Counted from the first letter of the stretch, positions 9,884 through 19,356 are shown. The stretch is 64,000 nt of DNA from Amycolatopsis sp. WQ 127309 (GCF_023023025.1 NZ_CP095481.1:2666001-2730000), one strand, 5' to 3'. A program made the numbers and translations. The notes: generated by a model from the sequence alone, not told the origin.

Positions 9884-12508
9884 TTGGAGAGAGAGCCGGG
9901 CTTACCCCCCGAGCGTGCGAGTCGTCCTCGGCGCGAAGGCGCCCCGCCCCCGCAGCGGGGAGACGGGCCGCCACGAGCGGCGCAACCGGGCCGCCGCCAG
10001 CCGCCGCCGAAGCAGCAGCCGCCTCCGCCACCGGAGCGCGGCCGCCGCCAGCCGCCCCGCAACGGCCAGACCCGCCAGATGCCCCGCGAGGACCAGCCGG
10101 TCCGCGAGGGGCGTCCGCCGCGCGACGACCGGCCGGTCCGCGAAGGCCGCCCGCCGCGTGACGAACCGCGCGACGGCCGTCCGCCCCGGGACGACCGCGC
10201 CCTGCGCGAGGAACCGCGCGAGGGGCGCCCGGCCCGCGGCAAGCCACCGGTCCAGGACGACCGCCAGCGCCCGCCCCGGGACGACCGGCCGGTCCACGAC
10301 GAGCGCCCGGTCCGCGAACGCCCGCCGCGCGACGACCACCCGCCGCGGGACGACCGGCCGCCGCGCCGCGTCCCGCCGCCGCAGGGCCCGCCGCCGCAGG
10401 GGCCACCGCCCCAGCCGCCGCGTGGTGGGCAACCGCCGCGCGCCGCCGCCGGTCCGGCACCCACCCGCGTCCAGCCGGTACCGCCGCTACCGCCGCAGAA
10501 CCCGCCGGGCCCGCCACCGCAGGGCCCGCCGTCGCACCAGGGCCGGCTGCCGCAGTCGGCCCCGCCGGTGACGCCGCCGGTCGCCGTACCGCCGTCGACC
10601 CCGCCGCCAGGCACGCCGGCCGCGGGCAACCCGGCCATGGGCACCCCGCCCCCGGGCATCCCGGTGCCGCCGCGCGGCCGCGCGCCCCGCCGTCCGGCGC
10701 CGGTCCGGCCGTGGCAGGAGGAGGCCCAGCGGCCCGTCGACCCGGAGGCGACGCGGTTCATCCCGCGCACCGCCGGCGTCCCGATGGCCTCCCGCTGGCC
10801 GGTCGCCGACCCCGACGTCATGCGGCCCTACGACGCGCTGGCCACCCAGGTCATGCCGGCGATCAAGACGCCGCTCGTCAAGCCGGTCGAACCCGGCACG
10901 GAGGCCGCGGCCCCGGCGAAGGCGCCGTCGCTCGCGAAGGCGTCCGGCCGGATGGCCATCGCGTCGCTGATCAGCCGGATCACCGGCTTCCTGTGGAAGC
11001 TGCTGCTGGTCGGCGCGATCGGCCAGGGCATCGCGAACGACTCGTTCAACGTCGCGAACACGATGCCGAACATCATCTTCGAGCTGCTGATGGGTGGCGT
11101 GCTCGCCAGCGTGGTGGTGCCGCTGCTGGTGCGCGCGCAGGACGAGGCCGACGGCGGCGCGGCCTACACCCAGCGGCTGATCACGGTCGCGTTCTCGCTG
11201 CTGCTGGTCGGCACGGCGGTCGCGGTCGTCGCGGCGCCGGCGTTCACGAGCCTCTACGTCGACGGTTCCGGCAAGGCCAGCTCCGGGCTGACCACGGCGT
11301 TCGCCTACCTGCTGCTGCCGGAGATCTTCTTCTACGGCGTGTTCGCGCTGCTCTCGGCGGTGCTGAACGCCAAGCAGATCTTCGGGCCGACGGCCTGGGC
11401 GCCGGTGATCAACAACCTGGTGGTCATCTTCACGATCCTGGTCGTCTGGGTCATGCCGGGCGACATCGACACCGTGCACCCGTCGCTCACCGACCCGAAG
11501 GTGCTGACGCTGGGCATCGGCGTCACCGCCGGCATCGTCGCCCAGGCGATCCTGCTGGTCCCGCCGCTGCTGCGGTCGGGCTTCCGGTTCAAGTGGCGCT
11601 GGGGCTTCGACAAGCAGATGAAGGAGTTCGGCGGTCTCGCGCTCTGGATCCTCGGCTACGTCGCGGTCAGCCAGATCGGCTACACGATCAACACCCGCGT
11701 CCTGACCAGCGGTTCTCCCGGCGGTGTGACGGCGTACAGCAACGCGTGGCTGCTCTTCCAGCTGCCGTACGGCGTCATCGGCGTCTCGCTGCTGACGGCG
11801 ATCATGCCGCGGATGAGCCGCGCGGCCGCCGACGGCGACCACAAGAAGCTGATCGGCGACCTGTCCTACGCGTCGCGGATCTCGACGGTGATGCTCGTGC
11901 CGATCTCCGCGGTGATGACCGTGGTCGGCGGCTCGATCGGCATCGCGCTGTTCACGTTCGGCAAGGGCACGGTCGAGACCGCCGAGCGGCTCGGCGACGC
12001 GCTCGCCATCTCGGCGTTCGCGCTGCTGCCGTACGCGCTGGTCATGCTCCAGATGCGGGTGTTCTACGCGATGAAGGACGCGCGGACGCCGACGCTGATC
12101 ATGATCGTGATGACGCTGGTCAAGGTGCCGCTGCTGTACCTGTGCCCGGTGCTGCTGACGCCGGACAACGTCGTGCTGGGCGTCATGATGGTCAACGCGC
12201 TGACGTTCGTCGTCGGCGCGATCCTCGGCCAGGTGTGGCTCTGGGTGACGCTGGGCAACCTGCGGAGCAAGCGCATCATCGGCGTGATCCTGTTCACGGT
12301 CGTGGCGAGCGGGCTCGGGGTGGCCGCGGCGTGGGTCGTCGGCAAGGTCGTCCCGGACTCGTTCGGGCCGACTTTCGGGGCCTGGGTGAAGCTTCTGCTG
12401 CAAAGCGTCGTCGGCATCGTGGTCTCGTTCGGCGTGCTGATGGCGCTCAAGGTGGAGGAGCTGCAGCCGGCCACGAGCAGGTTCACCCGGTTGATCAAGC
12501 GGGGGTAA
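9884..12508 (+). CDS. murJ: lipid II flippase MurJ with a long disordered N-terminus
   Basis: Flips lipid II across the plasma membrane for peptidoglycan synthesis. The MurJ/MviN core starts near residue 354 (GRMAIASLISRITGFLWKLL) and contains roughly 14 TM helices to the C-terminus. Before it lies an unusual ~350-residue cytoplasmic region made of Pro, Arg, Asp and Gly, with degenerate repeats such as RPVREGRPPRDD and PPPQGPPPQ. TTG at 9884 is chosen because TGAGGA sits 11 nt upstream; an in-frame GTG at 9791 lacks a ribosome site and would add 31 residues. In M. tuberculosis Rv3910 the pseudokinase is fused to MviN; here it is a separate gene 73 bp downstream. Confidence 0.92.
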   Translation: MEREPGLPPERASRPRREGAPPPQRGDGPPRAAQPGRRQPPPKQQPPPPPERGRRQPPRNGQTRQMPREDQPVREGRPPRDDRPVREGRPPRDEPRDGRPPRDDRALREEPREGRPARGKPPVQDDRQRPPRDDRPVHDERPVRERPPRDDHPPRDDRPPRRVPPPQGPPPQGPPPQPPRGGQPPRAAAGPAPTRVQPVPPLPPQNPPGPPPQGPPSHQGRLPQSAPPVTPPVAVPPSTPPPGTPAAGNPAMGTPPPGIPVPPRGRAPRRPAPVRPWQEEAQRPVDPEATRFIPRTAGVPMASRWPVADPDVMRPYDALATQVMPAIKTPLVKPVEPGTEAAAPAKAPSLAKASGRMAIASLISRITGFLWKLLLVGAIGQGIANDSFNVANTMPNIIFELLMGGVLASVVVPLLVRAQDEADGGAAYTQRLITVAFSLLLVGTAVAVVAAPAFTSLYVDGSGKASSGLTTAFAYLLLPEIFFYGVFALLSAVLNAKQIFGPTAWAPVINNLVVIFTILVVWVMPGDIDTVHPSLTDPKVLTLGIGVTAGIVAQAILLVPPLLRSGFRFKWRWGFDKQMKEFGGLALWILGYVAVSQIGYTINTRVLTSGSPGGVTAYSNAWLLFQLPYGVIGVSLLTAIMPRMSRAAADGDHKKLIGDLSYASRISTVMLVPISAVMTVVGGSIGIALFTFGKGTVETAERLGDALAISAFALLPYALVMLQMRVFYAMKDARTPTLIMIVMTLVKVPLLYLCPVLLTPDNVVLGVMMVNALTFVVGAILGQVWLWVTLGNLRSKRIIGVILFTVVASGLGVAAAWVVGKVVPDSFGPTFGAWVKLLLQSVVGIVVSFGVLMALKVEELQPATSRFTRLIKRG

Positions 12509-12581
12509 CGATTCCGGTACGGCTGCCGACGACTCCCGCGTCGTATTCTGGGTACCCTCGACGCGGGGAGCTAACGGGAGA

Positions 12582-14180
12582 GTGCGGGTGGATACGAGGC
12601 GCAGCGAACAGGCAGGGGGTGCGAACCACGTGGGCAAGGCCCAGGTCGGATCGCTGGCCCCCGGACGTGTGGTCGGCGACGGCCGCTACCGCCTCCTCGC
12701 ACAGTTCGGTGTGGACGAGCGGGGTGACGCGCACCTGTGGCGCGCGCGGGACGGCCAGCTGAAGCGGGACGTCGCGCTGACCCTGCTGGTCGGCGACCCG
12801 GCGGACCCGGAAGCCGCGCGGCTCGCGCGGCGCACCCTCGAACGCGCGACGCACGCGTCGAAGTTCGGCCACGGCGGCGTCGCCCGCGTGCTCGACGTGC
12901 TCGCGCTCGGCAGCGGGATCACGTCGAGCGAGGGCCTGCTCGGCGTCGTCGTCGCGGAGTGGACCAAGGGCAGCGACCTGGTCGACCTCGTCGCGCAGCG
13001 CCCGGTGGCGCCCGGCGCGGCGGCCCGGATGGTGCAGGCGCTGGCCGAAGCGGTCGAGCAGGCCCACCAGAACGGTCTGGTCCTCGGCCTCGACCACCCC
13101 CAGCGGCTCCGGCTGACGCCGAATGGCGCGCTGAAGCTCGCGTTCCCCGGCCCGCTGCCGGAGGCGACGCTGCGCGACGACGTCAAGGCGCTCGGCGCGG
13201 TGCTGTACCTGCTGCTCACCGGCCGCTGGGCGCTGCCCGGCGGCCCGCCCGCCATCCCGGCGGCGCCGCTGAACCCGCAGGGCCGGATCGTCCCGCCCCG
13301 GCAGCTCATCCCGACCGTGCCCGCCGACCTGTCGTCGCTGGCCGTCCGCACGATCGAGGACGGCGGCAACGGCGGCATCCGCACCAGCGCGGCCATCCTC
13401 CGCATGCTCGAGCAGGTGGCCGAGGAGGAAGAGCGCACCCAGCTGATCAAGGCCGTCGGCGGTGACCCGGCCGCCGAGACCGAGGGCACCGTCTGGACCA
13501 CGAAGAAGCCGGTCAAGGACGTCGCCCGGCGGCGCAAGCTCGCGCTCGGCGTCACCGTGCTGGTGGTCGCCACGGTCGTCATCCTCGCCTGGGGCGGGCT
13601 GATGCTGATCAACGTCTTCCAGGGCGACTCCAAGGCGACCGGGCCGACGATCAACGTCGCGGCGCCGCCCGCGTCGAGCCAGCCGGCCGGGCAGCCGCCC
13701 GCGTCGAGCCAGCCCGCGCCCCCGCCGTCGCCGACGGTCGGTGCCGCGGTGGCCCCGCAGGCGATCGCCGTCTACAACCCGGACGGCAAGGGCGACAACA
13801 CCGCCCGGGCGCGGTACGCGACCGACGGCAAGCCCGAGACGGTGTGGCGGACCGAGAAGTACAAGCAGCAGTTCCCCGTCATCAAGTCGGGCGTCGGGCT
13901 GGTCGTCACCTTCAAGGACCCGATCAACCTGAGCCAGGTCAAGGTCTCCGGGGGCACCGCGGGCACCAAGGTCGAGATCCGTTCGGCGACCGAGAAGAAC
14001 CCGGACCTGGCCGACACGAAGGTGGTCGGCAACGGCGACCTGCAGGACGGCGACACGACGATCCCGCTGGCTCAGCCCACCCAGGGTGAGTACTTCATCG
14101 TCTGGATCACCCAGCTGGGCGGCGAGGATGGCCAGTTCCTGACCCAGATCGCGGACCTGTCCTTCCTGCCTGCGGGGTGA
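12582..14180 (+). CDS. membrane pseudokinase with extracellular discoidin-like domain (Rv3910 C-terminal part homologue)
   Basis: A 532-residue kinase-fold protein that looks catalytically dead. The glycine loop is degraded (LAQFGVDERGDAHLW), the VAIK Lys is replaced (VALTLL), the HRD loop reads GLDHPQRLRL and the DFG position reads AFPGP. A TM helix lies near residues 318-345, then an Ala/Pro/Ser linker and an extracellular beta-rich domain (VYNPDGKGDN, TVWRTEKY, GVGLVVTF) resembling F5/8-type or discoidin domains. In mycobacteria the fused equivalent is phosphorylated by PknB and binds FhaA to restrain MurJ; the same role here is inference. Start choice: GTG 12582 has GGGAG almost adjacent, while GTG 12588 has better spacing. 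Confidence 0.85.
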   Translation: MRVDTRRSEQAGGANHVGKAQVGSLAPGRVVGDGRYRLLAQFGVDERGDAHLWRARDGQLKRDVALTLLVGDPADPEAARLARRTLERATHASKFGHGGVARVLDVLALGSGITSSEGLLGVVVAEWTKGSDLVDLVAQRPVAPGAAARMVQALAEAVEQAHQNGLVLGLDHPQRLRLTPNGALKLAFPGPLPEATLRDDVKALGAVLYLLLTGRWALPGGPPAIPAAPLNPQGRIVPPRQLIPTVPADLSSLAVRTIEDGGNGGIRTSAAILRMLEQVAEEEERTQLIKAVGGDPAAETEGTVWTTKKPVKDVARRRKLALGVTVLVVATVVILAWGGLMLINVFQGDSKATGPTINVAAPPASSQPAGQPPASSQPAPPPSPTVGAAVAPQAIAVYNPDGKGDNTARARYATDGKPETVWRTEKYKQQFPVIKSGVGLVVTFKDPINLSQVKVSGGTAGTKVEIRSATEKNPDLADTKVVGNGDLQDGDTTIPLAQPTQGEYFIVWITQLGGEDGQFLTQIADLSFLPAG

Positions 14181-14211
14181 CGCACCCGACAGGGTCAGTA
14201 GGCTCTCGCGG

Positions 14212-14835
14212 GTGACAGCTGCAGCTCCCACGGATGCGGATCTGATAGCGGCTCACGCCGCGGGGGACCCTCATGCGTTCAGCGAACTCGTCCAGCGACA
14301 TCGCGACCGCATGTGGGCGGTCGCCCTGCGCACGGTCCGCGACCCGGAGGAAGCCGCCGACGCGCTGCAGGACGCGTTCATCTCGGCGTTCCGGGCCGCC
14401 GGCAAGTTCCGCGCCGAGTCGCAGGTCACGACGTGGCTGCACCGGATCGTGGTGAACGCCTGCCTCGACCGGATCCGCCGCCGCCAGGCCCGCCCGACCG
14501 TCCCGCTGCCGGAAACCGGCTTCAACGAGCCGGCCACCCCGCGCGATTCGATGGCCGAGCGCGAGACCAGCTTGCTGGTGCGCGAAGCGCTCGCCCAGCT
14601 GCCGGAAGACCAGCGCGCGCCCATCCTGCTCGTCGACGTCGAGGGCTATTCCGTGGCCGAGACGGCGAAGATGCTCGGCATCGCCGAGGGCACGGTGAAG
14701 AGCCGATGTGCCCGGGGGCGCGGAAAACTCGCCAAGGTTCTCGGACACCTGCGGAACCCCGATGCGATTGCGAACGTCCCAACTCACGAAAGCAAACGGG
14801 CCGGGCGCCAGCCGGGTAGCGGGGAGGGACGATGA
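14212..14835 (+). CDS. sigM: ECF RNA polymerase sigma factor SigM
   Basis: A 207-residue extracytoplasmic-function sigma factor. Region 2 spans about residues 15-90 ([57 protein letters not shown]) and region 4 about 125-180 ([40 protein letters not shown]). The place between the pseudokinase and trxB matches sigM (Rv3911). It is translationally coupled to its anti-sigma gene by an ATGA overlap at 14832-14835. The GTG start lies 31 bp after the pseudokinase stop, so it may be read from the upstream operon. Confidence 0.92.
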   Translation: MTAAAPTDADLIAAHAAGDPHAFSELVQRHRDRMWAVALRTVRDPEEAADALQDAFISAFRAAGKFRAESQVTTWLHRIVVNACLDRIRRRQARPTVPLPETGFNEPATPRDSMAERETSLLVREALAQLPEDQRAPILLVDVEGYSVAETAKMLGIAEGTVKSRCARGRGKLAKVLGHLRNPDAIANVPTHESKRAGRQPGSGEGR

Positions 14836-15638
14836 CGGACGAAAGCCGGGGGATCGGGGGGACCGTCGGTCCGCCCTGGTCTGTCGACGTGCTCGCCGAT
14901 CTCCACGCCGGCGTGCTGGACGACGACCGGGCCGCGCAGCTGTGGCCGGTCGTCAACGCCGACCCGGAGGCCCGCGCGATCCTGGACGCCCTCGACGCGA
15001 CGCAGGCCGACCTGGCCTCACTCGCCGAGGCACCCGCGCCGCCGATGCCGGCGGAGTTCGCGGCACGGCTCGACGCGGCCCTGGCCGCGGAAGTGGCCGC
15101 CGCCTTTCCTGGACAAGCACAGTCGAAGCAGCGGACCGCGCCGGCACCGGAGCAGACCGGGACCGGGGACGCCCAGGTGGTGGACCTCGCGGCCGCCCGG
15201 CGGCGCCGGAACAAGCGGCTCGGCTGGGCCGCCGGCGTCCTGACCGCGGCCGCCGCGGCGGTCGTCGCGGTGACGGTCGCGATCCCGAGCACGCCTCAGC
15301 AGAGCGGCACCCCGAACGTCGCGGCCCCGGCACCGTCCGGCCCGACGGTCGGCGCCGACGGCAGCGGCGCCCAGGCCCTGGTCGGCAAGGCGGTCGGCGT
15401 CCGCGACTTCGGCCCGCTGGGCACCGAAGACCGGCTGGACGCCTGCATCACGGCCGCCGGCCTGGACGCGAAGGTGCGGCCCGAGGGCATCCGCCCCGTC
15501 AACGTCGGCGGCAAGGCCGGCGTGATGATCATCCTGACCACCGGCAAGCTCGCCCAGTTCCGCTTGGTCGCCTTCGGCGCGGACTGCGGACCGGGCAATC
15601 CGGCGGTGCTGTTCGACAAGGTCGTCGGGGAGAAGTAG
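14832..15638 (+). CDS. membrane anti-sigma factor for SigM (RsmA-like)
   Basis: A 268-residue protein, start overlapping the sigM stop. The cytoplasmic N-terminal half ([40 protein letters not shown]) has the helical look of an anti-sigma domain. One TM helix lies at about 130-152 ([20 protein letters not shown]). The C-terminal part is extracytoplasmic, with conserved-looking Cys residues ([17 protein letters not shown]). The obvious role is to hold SigM at the membrane, inferred from coupling and from Rv3912 in mycobacteria. Confidence 0.85.
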   Translation: MTDESRGIGGTVGPPWSVDVLADLHAGVLDDDRAAQLWPVVNADPEARAILDALDATQADLASLAEAPAPPMPAEFAARLDAALAAEVAAAFPGQAQSKQRTAPAPEQTGTGDAQVVDLAAARRRRNKRLGWAAGVLTAAAAAVVAVTVAIPSTPQQSGTPNVAAPAPSGPTVGADGSGAQALVGKAVGVRDFGPLGTEDRLDACITAAGLDAKVRPEGIRPVNVGGKAGVMIILTTGKLAQFRLVAFGADCGPGNPAVLFDKVVGEK

Positions 15639-15651
15639 CGCCTGTCACCCC

Positions 15652-15678
15652 GGGAACACCGCCACCTACGATCGTGTT
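15652..15678 (+). promoter_or_regulatory. SigR/SigH-type promoter of trxB
   Basis: GGGAACA at 15652-15658, a 16-nt spacer, then TGTT at 15675-15678. The thiol-stress sigma factors SigR (Streptomyces) and SigH (mycobacteria) recognise GGGAAYA-N16/17-cGTT, and both control trxB-trxA. A start near 15685 would leave a leader of about 30 nt. This would let trxB-trxA respond to disulfide stress independently of the sigM operon. Confidence 0.6.
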
Positions 15679-15715
15679 GAGCCTGGTACAGGGTCACTAC
15701 GAGCGGAGGTCACGG

Positions 15716-16708
15716 GTGGCTGCCGAAGACATCAGGAACCTGATCATCGTCGGATCGGGTCCTGCCGGATACACCGCTGCCGTTTACGCGGCGCGGGCGC
15801 AACTCGAACCGCTGGTGTTCGAGGGCACGCAGTTCGGTGGCGCGCTGATGACGACGACCGAGGTCGAGAACTTCCCCGGGTTTCGCGACGGCATCATGGG
15901 TCCGGACCTGATGGAGGAGATGCGCAAGCAGGCCGAGCGCTTCGGCGCCGAGCTGCGCGCGGAGGACGTCGAGTCGGTCGAGCTGACCGGCGAGGTCAAG
16001 TACGTGACCGCGAACGGCAAGCGGTACGCCGCCCGCGCGGTCGTCCTCGCGATGGGCGCGGCGGCGCGGTACCTGAACGTGCCGGGTGAGCAGGAGCTGC
16101 TCGGGCGTGGCGTGTCGGCGTGTGCGACCTGTGACGGTTTCTTCTTCCGCGACCACGACATCGTGGTCGCCGGTGGTGGCGACTCGGCGATGGAGGAGGC
16201 GACCTTCCTGACGAAGTTCGCGAAGTCCGTCACCGTGGTGCACCGCCGTGAGGAGTTCCGGGCCTCGAAGATCATGCTCGAGCGCGCCCGCGCGAACGAG
16301 AAGATCAAGTGGAAGCTGAACTCGCAGATCACCGGCGTCGTCGGGGACAACAAGGTCGAGGGCCTGAAGCTGAAGGACACCCAGGACGGCTCCGAGTCGA
16401 CCCTGGACGTGTCGGGCTTCTTCGTCGCGATCGGGCACGACCCCCGCAGCGCGCTGGTGCGCGGGCAGGTCGACCTGGACGAGGACGGCTACGTCATCAC
16501 CCAGGGCCGCAGCTCCTACACGAACCTGGACGGCGTCTTCGCCGCCGGTGACCTGGTGGACCGCACCTACCGGCAGGCGATCACCGCGTCCGGCTCCGGC
16601 TGCAGCGCCGCGATCGACGCGGAACGCTGGCTCGCGGAGCACGGCGACTCGGACGCGCACGAGGCGGCCGAGCTGGTCGGCGGCGGCTACGGCGCGGGCA
16701 CCAACTGA
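15716..16708 (+). CDS. trxB: thioredoxin-disulfide reductase
   Basis: NADPH-dependent flavoenzyme that reduces thioredoxin. The FAD dinucleotide motif is [17 protein letters not shown] near residue 12; the redox pair is CATC at 136-139; the NADPH fold starts [12 protein letters not shown]; and the FAD-binding end is [20 protein letters not shown]. The length of 330 is typical. GTG start with GGAGG seven bases upstream; longer in-frame starts run into the anti-sigma gene. It is followed by thioredoxin 34 bp downstream. A SigR/SigH-like promoter precedes it. Confidence 0.96.
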   Translation: MAAEDIRNLIIVGSGPAGYTAAVYAARAQLEPLVFEGTQFGGALMTTTEVENFPGFRDGIMGPDLMEEMRKQAERFGAELRAEDVESVELTGEVKYVTANGKRYAARAVVLAMGAAARYLNVPGEQELLGRGVSACATCDGFFFRDHDIVVAGGGDSAMEEATFLTKFAKSVTVVHRREEFRASKIMLERARANEKIKWKLNSQITGVVGDNKVEGLKLKDTQDGSESTLDVSGFFVAIGHDPRSALVRGQVDLDEDGYVITQGRSSYTNLDGVFAAGDLVDRTYRQAITASGSGCSAAIDAERWLAEHGDSDAHEAAELVGGGYGAGTN

Positions 16709-16742
16709 CTTTCCGGCGTAACACCCACCTGAAGGAGAAACC

Positions 16743-17066
16743 ATGTCCAACACCGTGAAGGTGACCGACGCGACGTTCGTCGACGAGGTCCTGACCAGCG
16801 AGAAGCCCGTTCTGGTCGACTTCTGGGCCACCTGGTGCGGGCCGTGCAAGATGGTCGCCCCGGTGCTCGAGGAGATCGCGGCGGAGAACGGCGAGAAGCT
16901 GACCATCGCCAAGATCGACATCGACGAGAACCCGAACACGCCGCGTGACTACCAGGTGATGTCCATCCCGACGCTGATCCTGTTCCAGGGCGGCAAGCCG
17001 GTGAAGCAGATCGTGGGCGCCAAGCCGAAGGCCGCGCTGCTGTCGGACCTCGCCGACGTTCTCTGA
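16743..17066 (+). CDS. trxA: thioredoxin
   Basis: A 107-residue cytosolic thioredoxin that reduces protein disulfides. The active site WCGPC occupies residues 31-35 within [19 protein letters not shown], and the cis-Pro loop is [19 protein letters not shown] precedes the ATG by 4 nt, a strong ribosome site. Probably co-transcribed with trxB; a hairpin terminator follows. Confidence 0.96.
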   Translation: MSNTVKVTDATFVDEVLTSEKPVLVDFWATWCGPCKMVAPVLEEIAAENGEKLTIAKIDIDENPNTPRDYQVMSIPTLILFQGGKPVKQIVGAKPKAALLSDLADVL

Positions 17067-17082
17067 ACCGAACAAGCCCGGC

Positions 17083-17124
17083 GAACCCGGGGCCTGCGGG
17101 AACCCTCCCGTGGGCTCCGGGTTC
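17083..17124 (+). terminator. terminator hairpin after trxA
   Basis: GAACCCGG at 17083-17090 pairs with CCGGGTTC at 17117-17124, with further internal pairing (CGGGA/TCCCG). It begins 17 bp after the trxA stop. There is no T-run beyond TTC, as is common in high-GC actinobacteria. Confidence 0.6.
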
Positions 17125-17346
17125 TCGTCGTTCGGGGGAATCTCACCGGTGTGGGTGAATCCTGCGTGACGAGGGCCACCACCGGGACGCCACGAACGGG
17201 CTCTTGACGAACCGACCGGGCCTGCGGTGTCACCGAGAGTTCGCAAGGCACAATAGAGGACCTGGGCCCGTCCCAGTGATGGTTTTCCCCGAAGTTTTGC
17301 CACGCACCGAACCCCCAATCGGTGCCTGAGGAAGAGCGAGGAGTGC

Positions 17347-18495
17347 ATGCGGGTACTCCGCCGCGGTGACGCCGGTCCGGACGTCGCCGAGATCAGGTCG
17401 ATCCTGGCCGGGATGGACCTGCTCCCGCCGGTCACCGGTACCGACGCCTACGACACGTTCGATGTCGCCGTCGAGAACGCCGTACGGGCCTTCCAGCAGA
17501 GCCGTGGGCTGATGACCGACGGCATCGTGGGTCAGGCCACCTTCCAGGCGCTCAAGGGCGCCAGCTACCACCTGGGCAGCCGGCTGCTGTCGTACACGAT
17601 CGCGGCCCCGATCCAGGGTGACGACGTCTTCACGCTGCAGGAGCGGCTGACCGAACTCGGCTTCGACGCCGGTCGCCCGGACGGCTACTTCGGCGCGGCG
17701 ACCGAGCGCGCCCTCAAGACGTTCCAGCGCGACATGCGCCTGACGCCGGACGGCATGTGCGGCCCCGCGACCATCCGAGAGCTGCACCGCCTGTCCTCGC
17801 CGCGGGCCCGGGGCGGCCGCCCCGTGTTCCTGCGCGAGCAGGAGCAGGTGCGCCAGGCCGGTCCCCGGCTGCGCGGCAAGCGCATCGTGATCGACCCCGG
17901 CCACGGCGGCGACGACCTCGGCGTGGTCGCCGGCGGTCTCCGCGAGGCCGACATCGCGTGGGACCTCGCGCGCCGCCTGGAAGGCCGGATGAAGGCCACC
18001 GGCATGGAGGCGCTGATCTCCCGCGGCCCGAACCACAGCCCCACCGAGCTGGAGCGGGCGAAGTTCGCGAACGACGCCGGCGCCGACCTGTTCCTCTCGC
18101 TGCACAGCGACAAGAACCCGTCGCCGCGGGCGCAGGGCGTCGCGAGCTTCCACTTCGGCAACGGCAACGGCACGACGTCGACCGTGGGCGAGCTGCTGGC
18201 CGGCTTCATCCAGCGTGAGGTCGCGGCCCGCACGGGCCTGCAGGACAACCGCACGCACTACAAGTCGTGGGACATCTTCACCCGCACCCGCTGCCCGGCC
18301 GTCCGGGTCGAGATCGGCTACCTGACGAACCCGGACGACAGCCGCAAGCTGGGCGACCCGGCCTTCCGCGACATCGTCGCCGAAGGCATCCTGATCGCCG
18401 TCAAGCGCCTGTACCTGCTCGGCGAGGGCGACCAGCCGACGGGCACGTTCACCTTCGCGGACGTCCTCGCGCACGAACTCGCGAAGGCCGAGTAG
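17347..18495 (+). CDS. cwlM: CwlM-like N-acetylmuramoyl-L-alanine amidase family protein (Rv3915 homologue)
   Basis: A 382-residue protein with two N-terminal peptidoglycan-binding repeats (about 1-75 and 80-155; VRAFQQSRGLMTDGIVGQAT and LKTFQRDMRLTPDGMCGPAT) and an Amidase_3 domain (about 175-370). Zinc-site motifs are kept: IDPGHGGDD, the Glu in LREADIAWD, and LFLSLHSDKNP; the catalytic Glu is in VRVEIGYLTNP. There is no signal peptide. That agrees with mycobacterial CwlM, which is cytoplasmic, is phosphorylated by PknB and activates MurA. Whether this copy hydrolyses wall or only regulates cannot be told. The GTG ribosome region includes GAGGA. Confidence 0.9.
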   Translation: MRVLRRGDAGPDVAEIRSILAGMDLLPPVTGTDAYDTFDVAVENAVRAFQQSRGLMTDGIVGQATFQALKGASYHLGSRLLSYTIAAPIQGDDVFTLQERLTELGFDAGRPDGYFGAATERALKTFQRDMRLTPDGMCGPATIRELHRLSSPRARGGRPVFLREQEQVRQAGPRLRGKRIVIDPGHGGDDLGVVAGGLREADIAWDLARRLEGRMKATGMEALISRGPNHSPTELERAKFANDAGADLFLSLHSDKNPSPRAQGVASFHFGNGNGTTSTVGELLAGFIQREVAARTGLQDNRTHYKSWDIFTRTRCPAVRVEIGYLTNPDDSRKLGDPAFRDIVAEGILIAVKRLYLLGEGDQPTGTFTFADVLAHELAKAE

Positions 18496-18539
18496 GGCGA
18501 CCACAACCCCTAGCGGCTCATCTTCACCTGCTCCACCAC

Positions 18540-18573
18540 ACCTGGGGACGCGCACGCGCCGTCCCCAGGTTTC
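18540..18573 (+). terminator. intrinsic terminator of cwlM
   Basis: ACCTGGGGACG (18540-18550) pairs perfectly with CGTCCCCAGGT (18560-18570) over 11 bp, followed by TTT. It starts 45 bp after the cwlM stop. Confidence 0.75.
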
Positions 18574-18580
18574 GGTGCAG

Positions 18581-18643
18581 TCATCCACAGCTTTTCCACC
18601 GCGCCTATCAGGGCTCTGTGGATAACTCGGCACTTCTTCCACA
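18581..18643. promoter_or_regulatory. DnaA-box cluster between cwlM and the GNAT gene
   Basis: TGTGGATAA at 18617-18625 is a perfect reverse TTATCCACA box. TCATCCACA (18581-18589) and TCTTCCACA (18635-18643) are weaker matches on the other strand. The cluster lies about 12.6 kb from dnaA, outside oriC, so it could titrate DnaA or tune neighbouring transcription (inference). Confidence 0.5.
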
Positions 18644-18711
18644 GCTGTGCACACACGACGGAATCCGTGTTCCAGCCGCGCCGGAGCTCCGGCGCAAACG
18701 TTTGCGGCAGG

Positions 18712-19356
18712 TCAGGCGCGGCCGAGGACCGGCTCGGCCGTGGTGATCGTCACCTGGCCGAGCAGCCGCTCCAGCGCCGCCTCGACGTCTTCCTTCCAGG
18801 TGATCGCCGAACGCAGCTCGAGGCGCAGGCGCGGCCACTTCTGGTGGGGACGGACGGTCTTGAAGCCGACGCTCTGCAGGAAGGCCGACGGCAGCACGCA
18901 GCTGTGGCCGCCGTCCGGGTCCGACTCGTCGGGACGCGCGTCGCCGAACGCCTCGATGGCGCGGACTCCGCGCTTGGTGAGGTCCTTCGCGACCGCCTGG
19001 ACGAGCATCCGGCCGAGGCCGCCGCCGCGGAACTCCGGGAGGATCTGGAAGGCCGTCAGCAACACCGCGTCCGCGCTCGGCGGGGACGTCGGGAAGGCCA
19101 GCGAGCGCGGGACGGCGTTCGGCGGGGCGTACAGCACGAACCCGACCGGCAGCGTGTCGCTGTAGACGATGCGGCCGCAGGAACCCCACTCGAGCAGCAC
19201 GCTCGAGACCCAGGCTTCCTTCTCGACCTCGGTGGCGCCGAACTCCTCGGCCTGGTTCTTCAGGTGCGGAGCCAGTTCCCAGTACACGCACCTGCGACAG
19301 CTCTTCGGCAGATGCTCGAGGTTGTCCAGTGTGACGCCCACGACGCGACGCGACAC
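18712..19356 (-). CDS. GNAT family N-acetyltransferase
   Basis: A 214-residue acetyl-CoA-dependent acetyltransferase fold. Motif A is visible (ILPEFRGGGLGRMLVQAVAK), followed by GVRAIEAFGDARPD and a C-terminal strand with FLQSVGFKTVRPH. Near the N-terminus sits a CxxC pair (PKSCRRCVYWE). GTG at 19356 is chosen because GGGAGG lies 6 nt upstream; upstream in-frame codons would add ~110 low-quality residues. The place between cwlM and parB corresponds to Rv3916c. Substrate unknown. Confidence 0.82.
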   Translation of the reverse strand: MSRRVVGVTLDNLEHLPKSCRRCVYWELAPHLKNQAEEFGATEVEKEAWVSSVLLEWGSCGRIVYSDTLPVGFVLYAPPNAVPRSLAFPTSPPSADAVLLTAFQILPEFRGGGLGRMLVQAVAKDLTKRGVRAIEAFGDARPDESDPDGGHSCVLPSAFLQSVGFKTVRPHQKWPRLRLELRSAITWKEDVEAALERLLGQVTITTAEPVLGRA

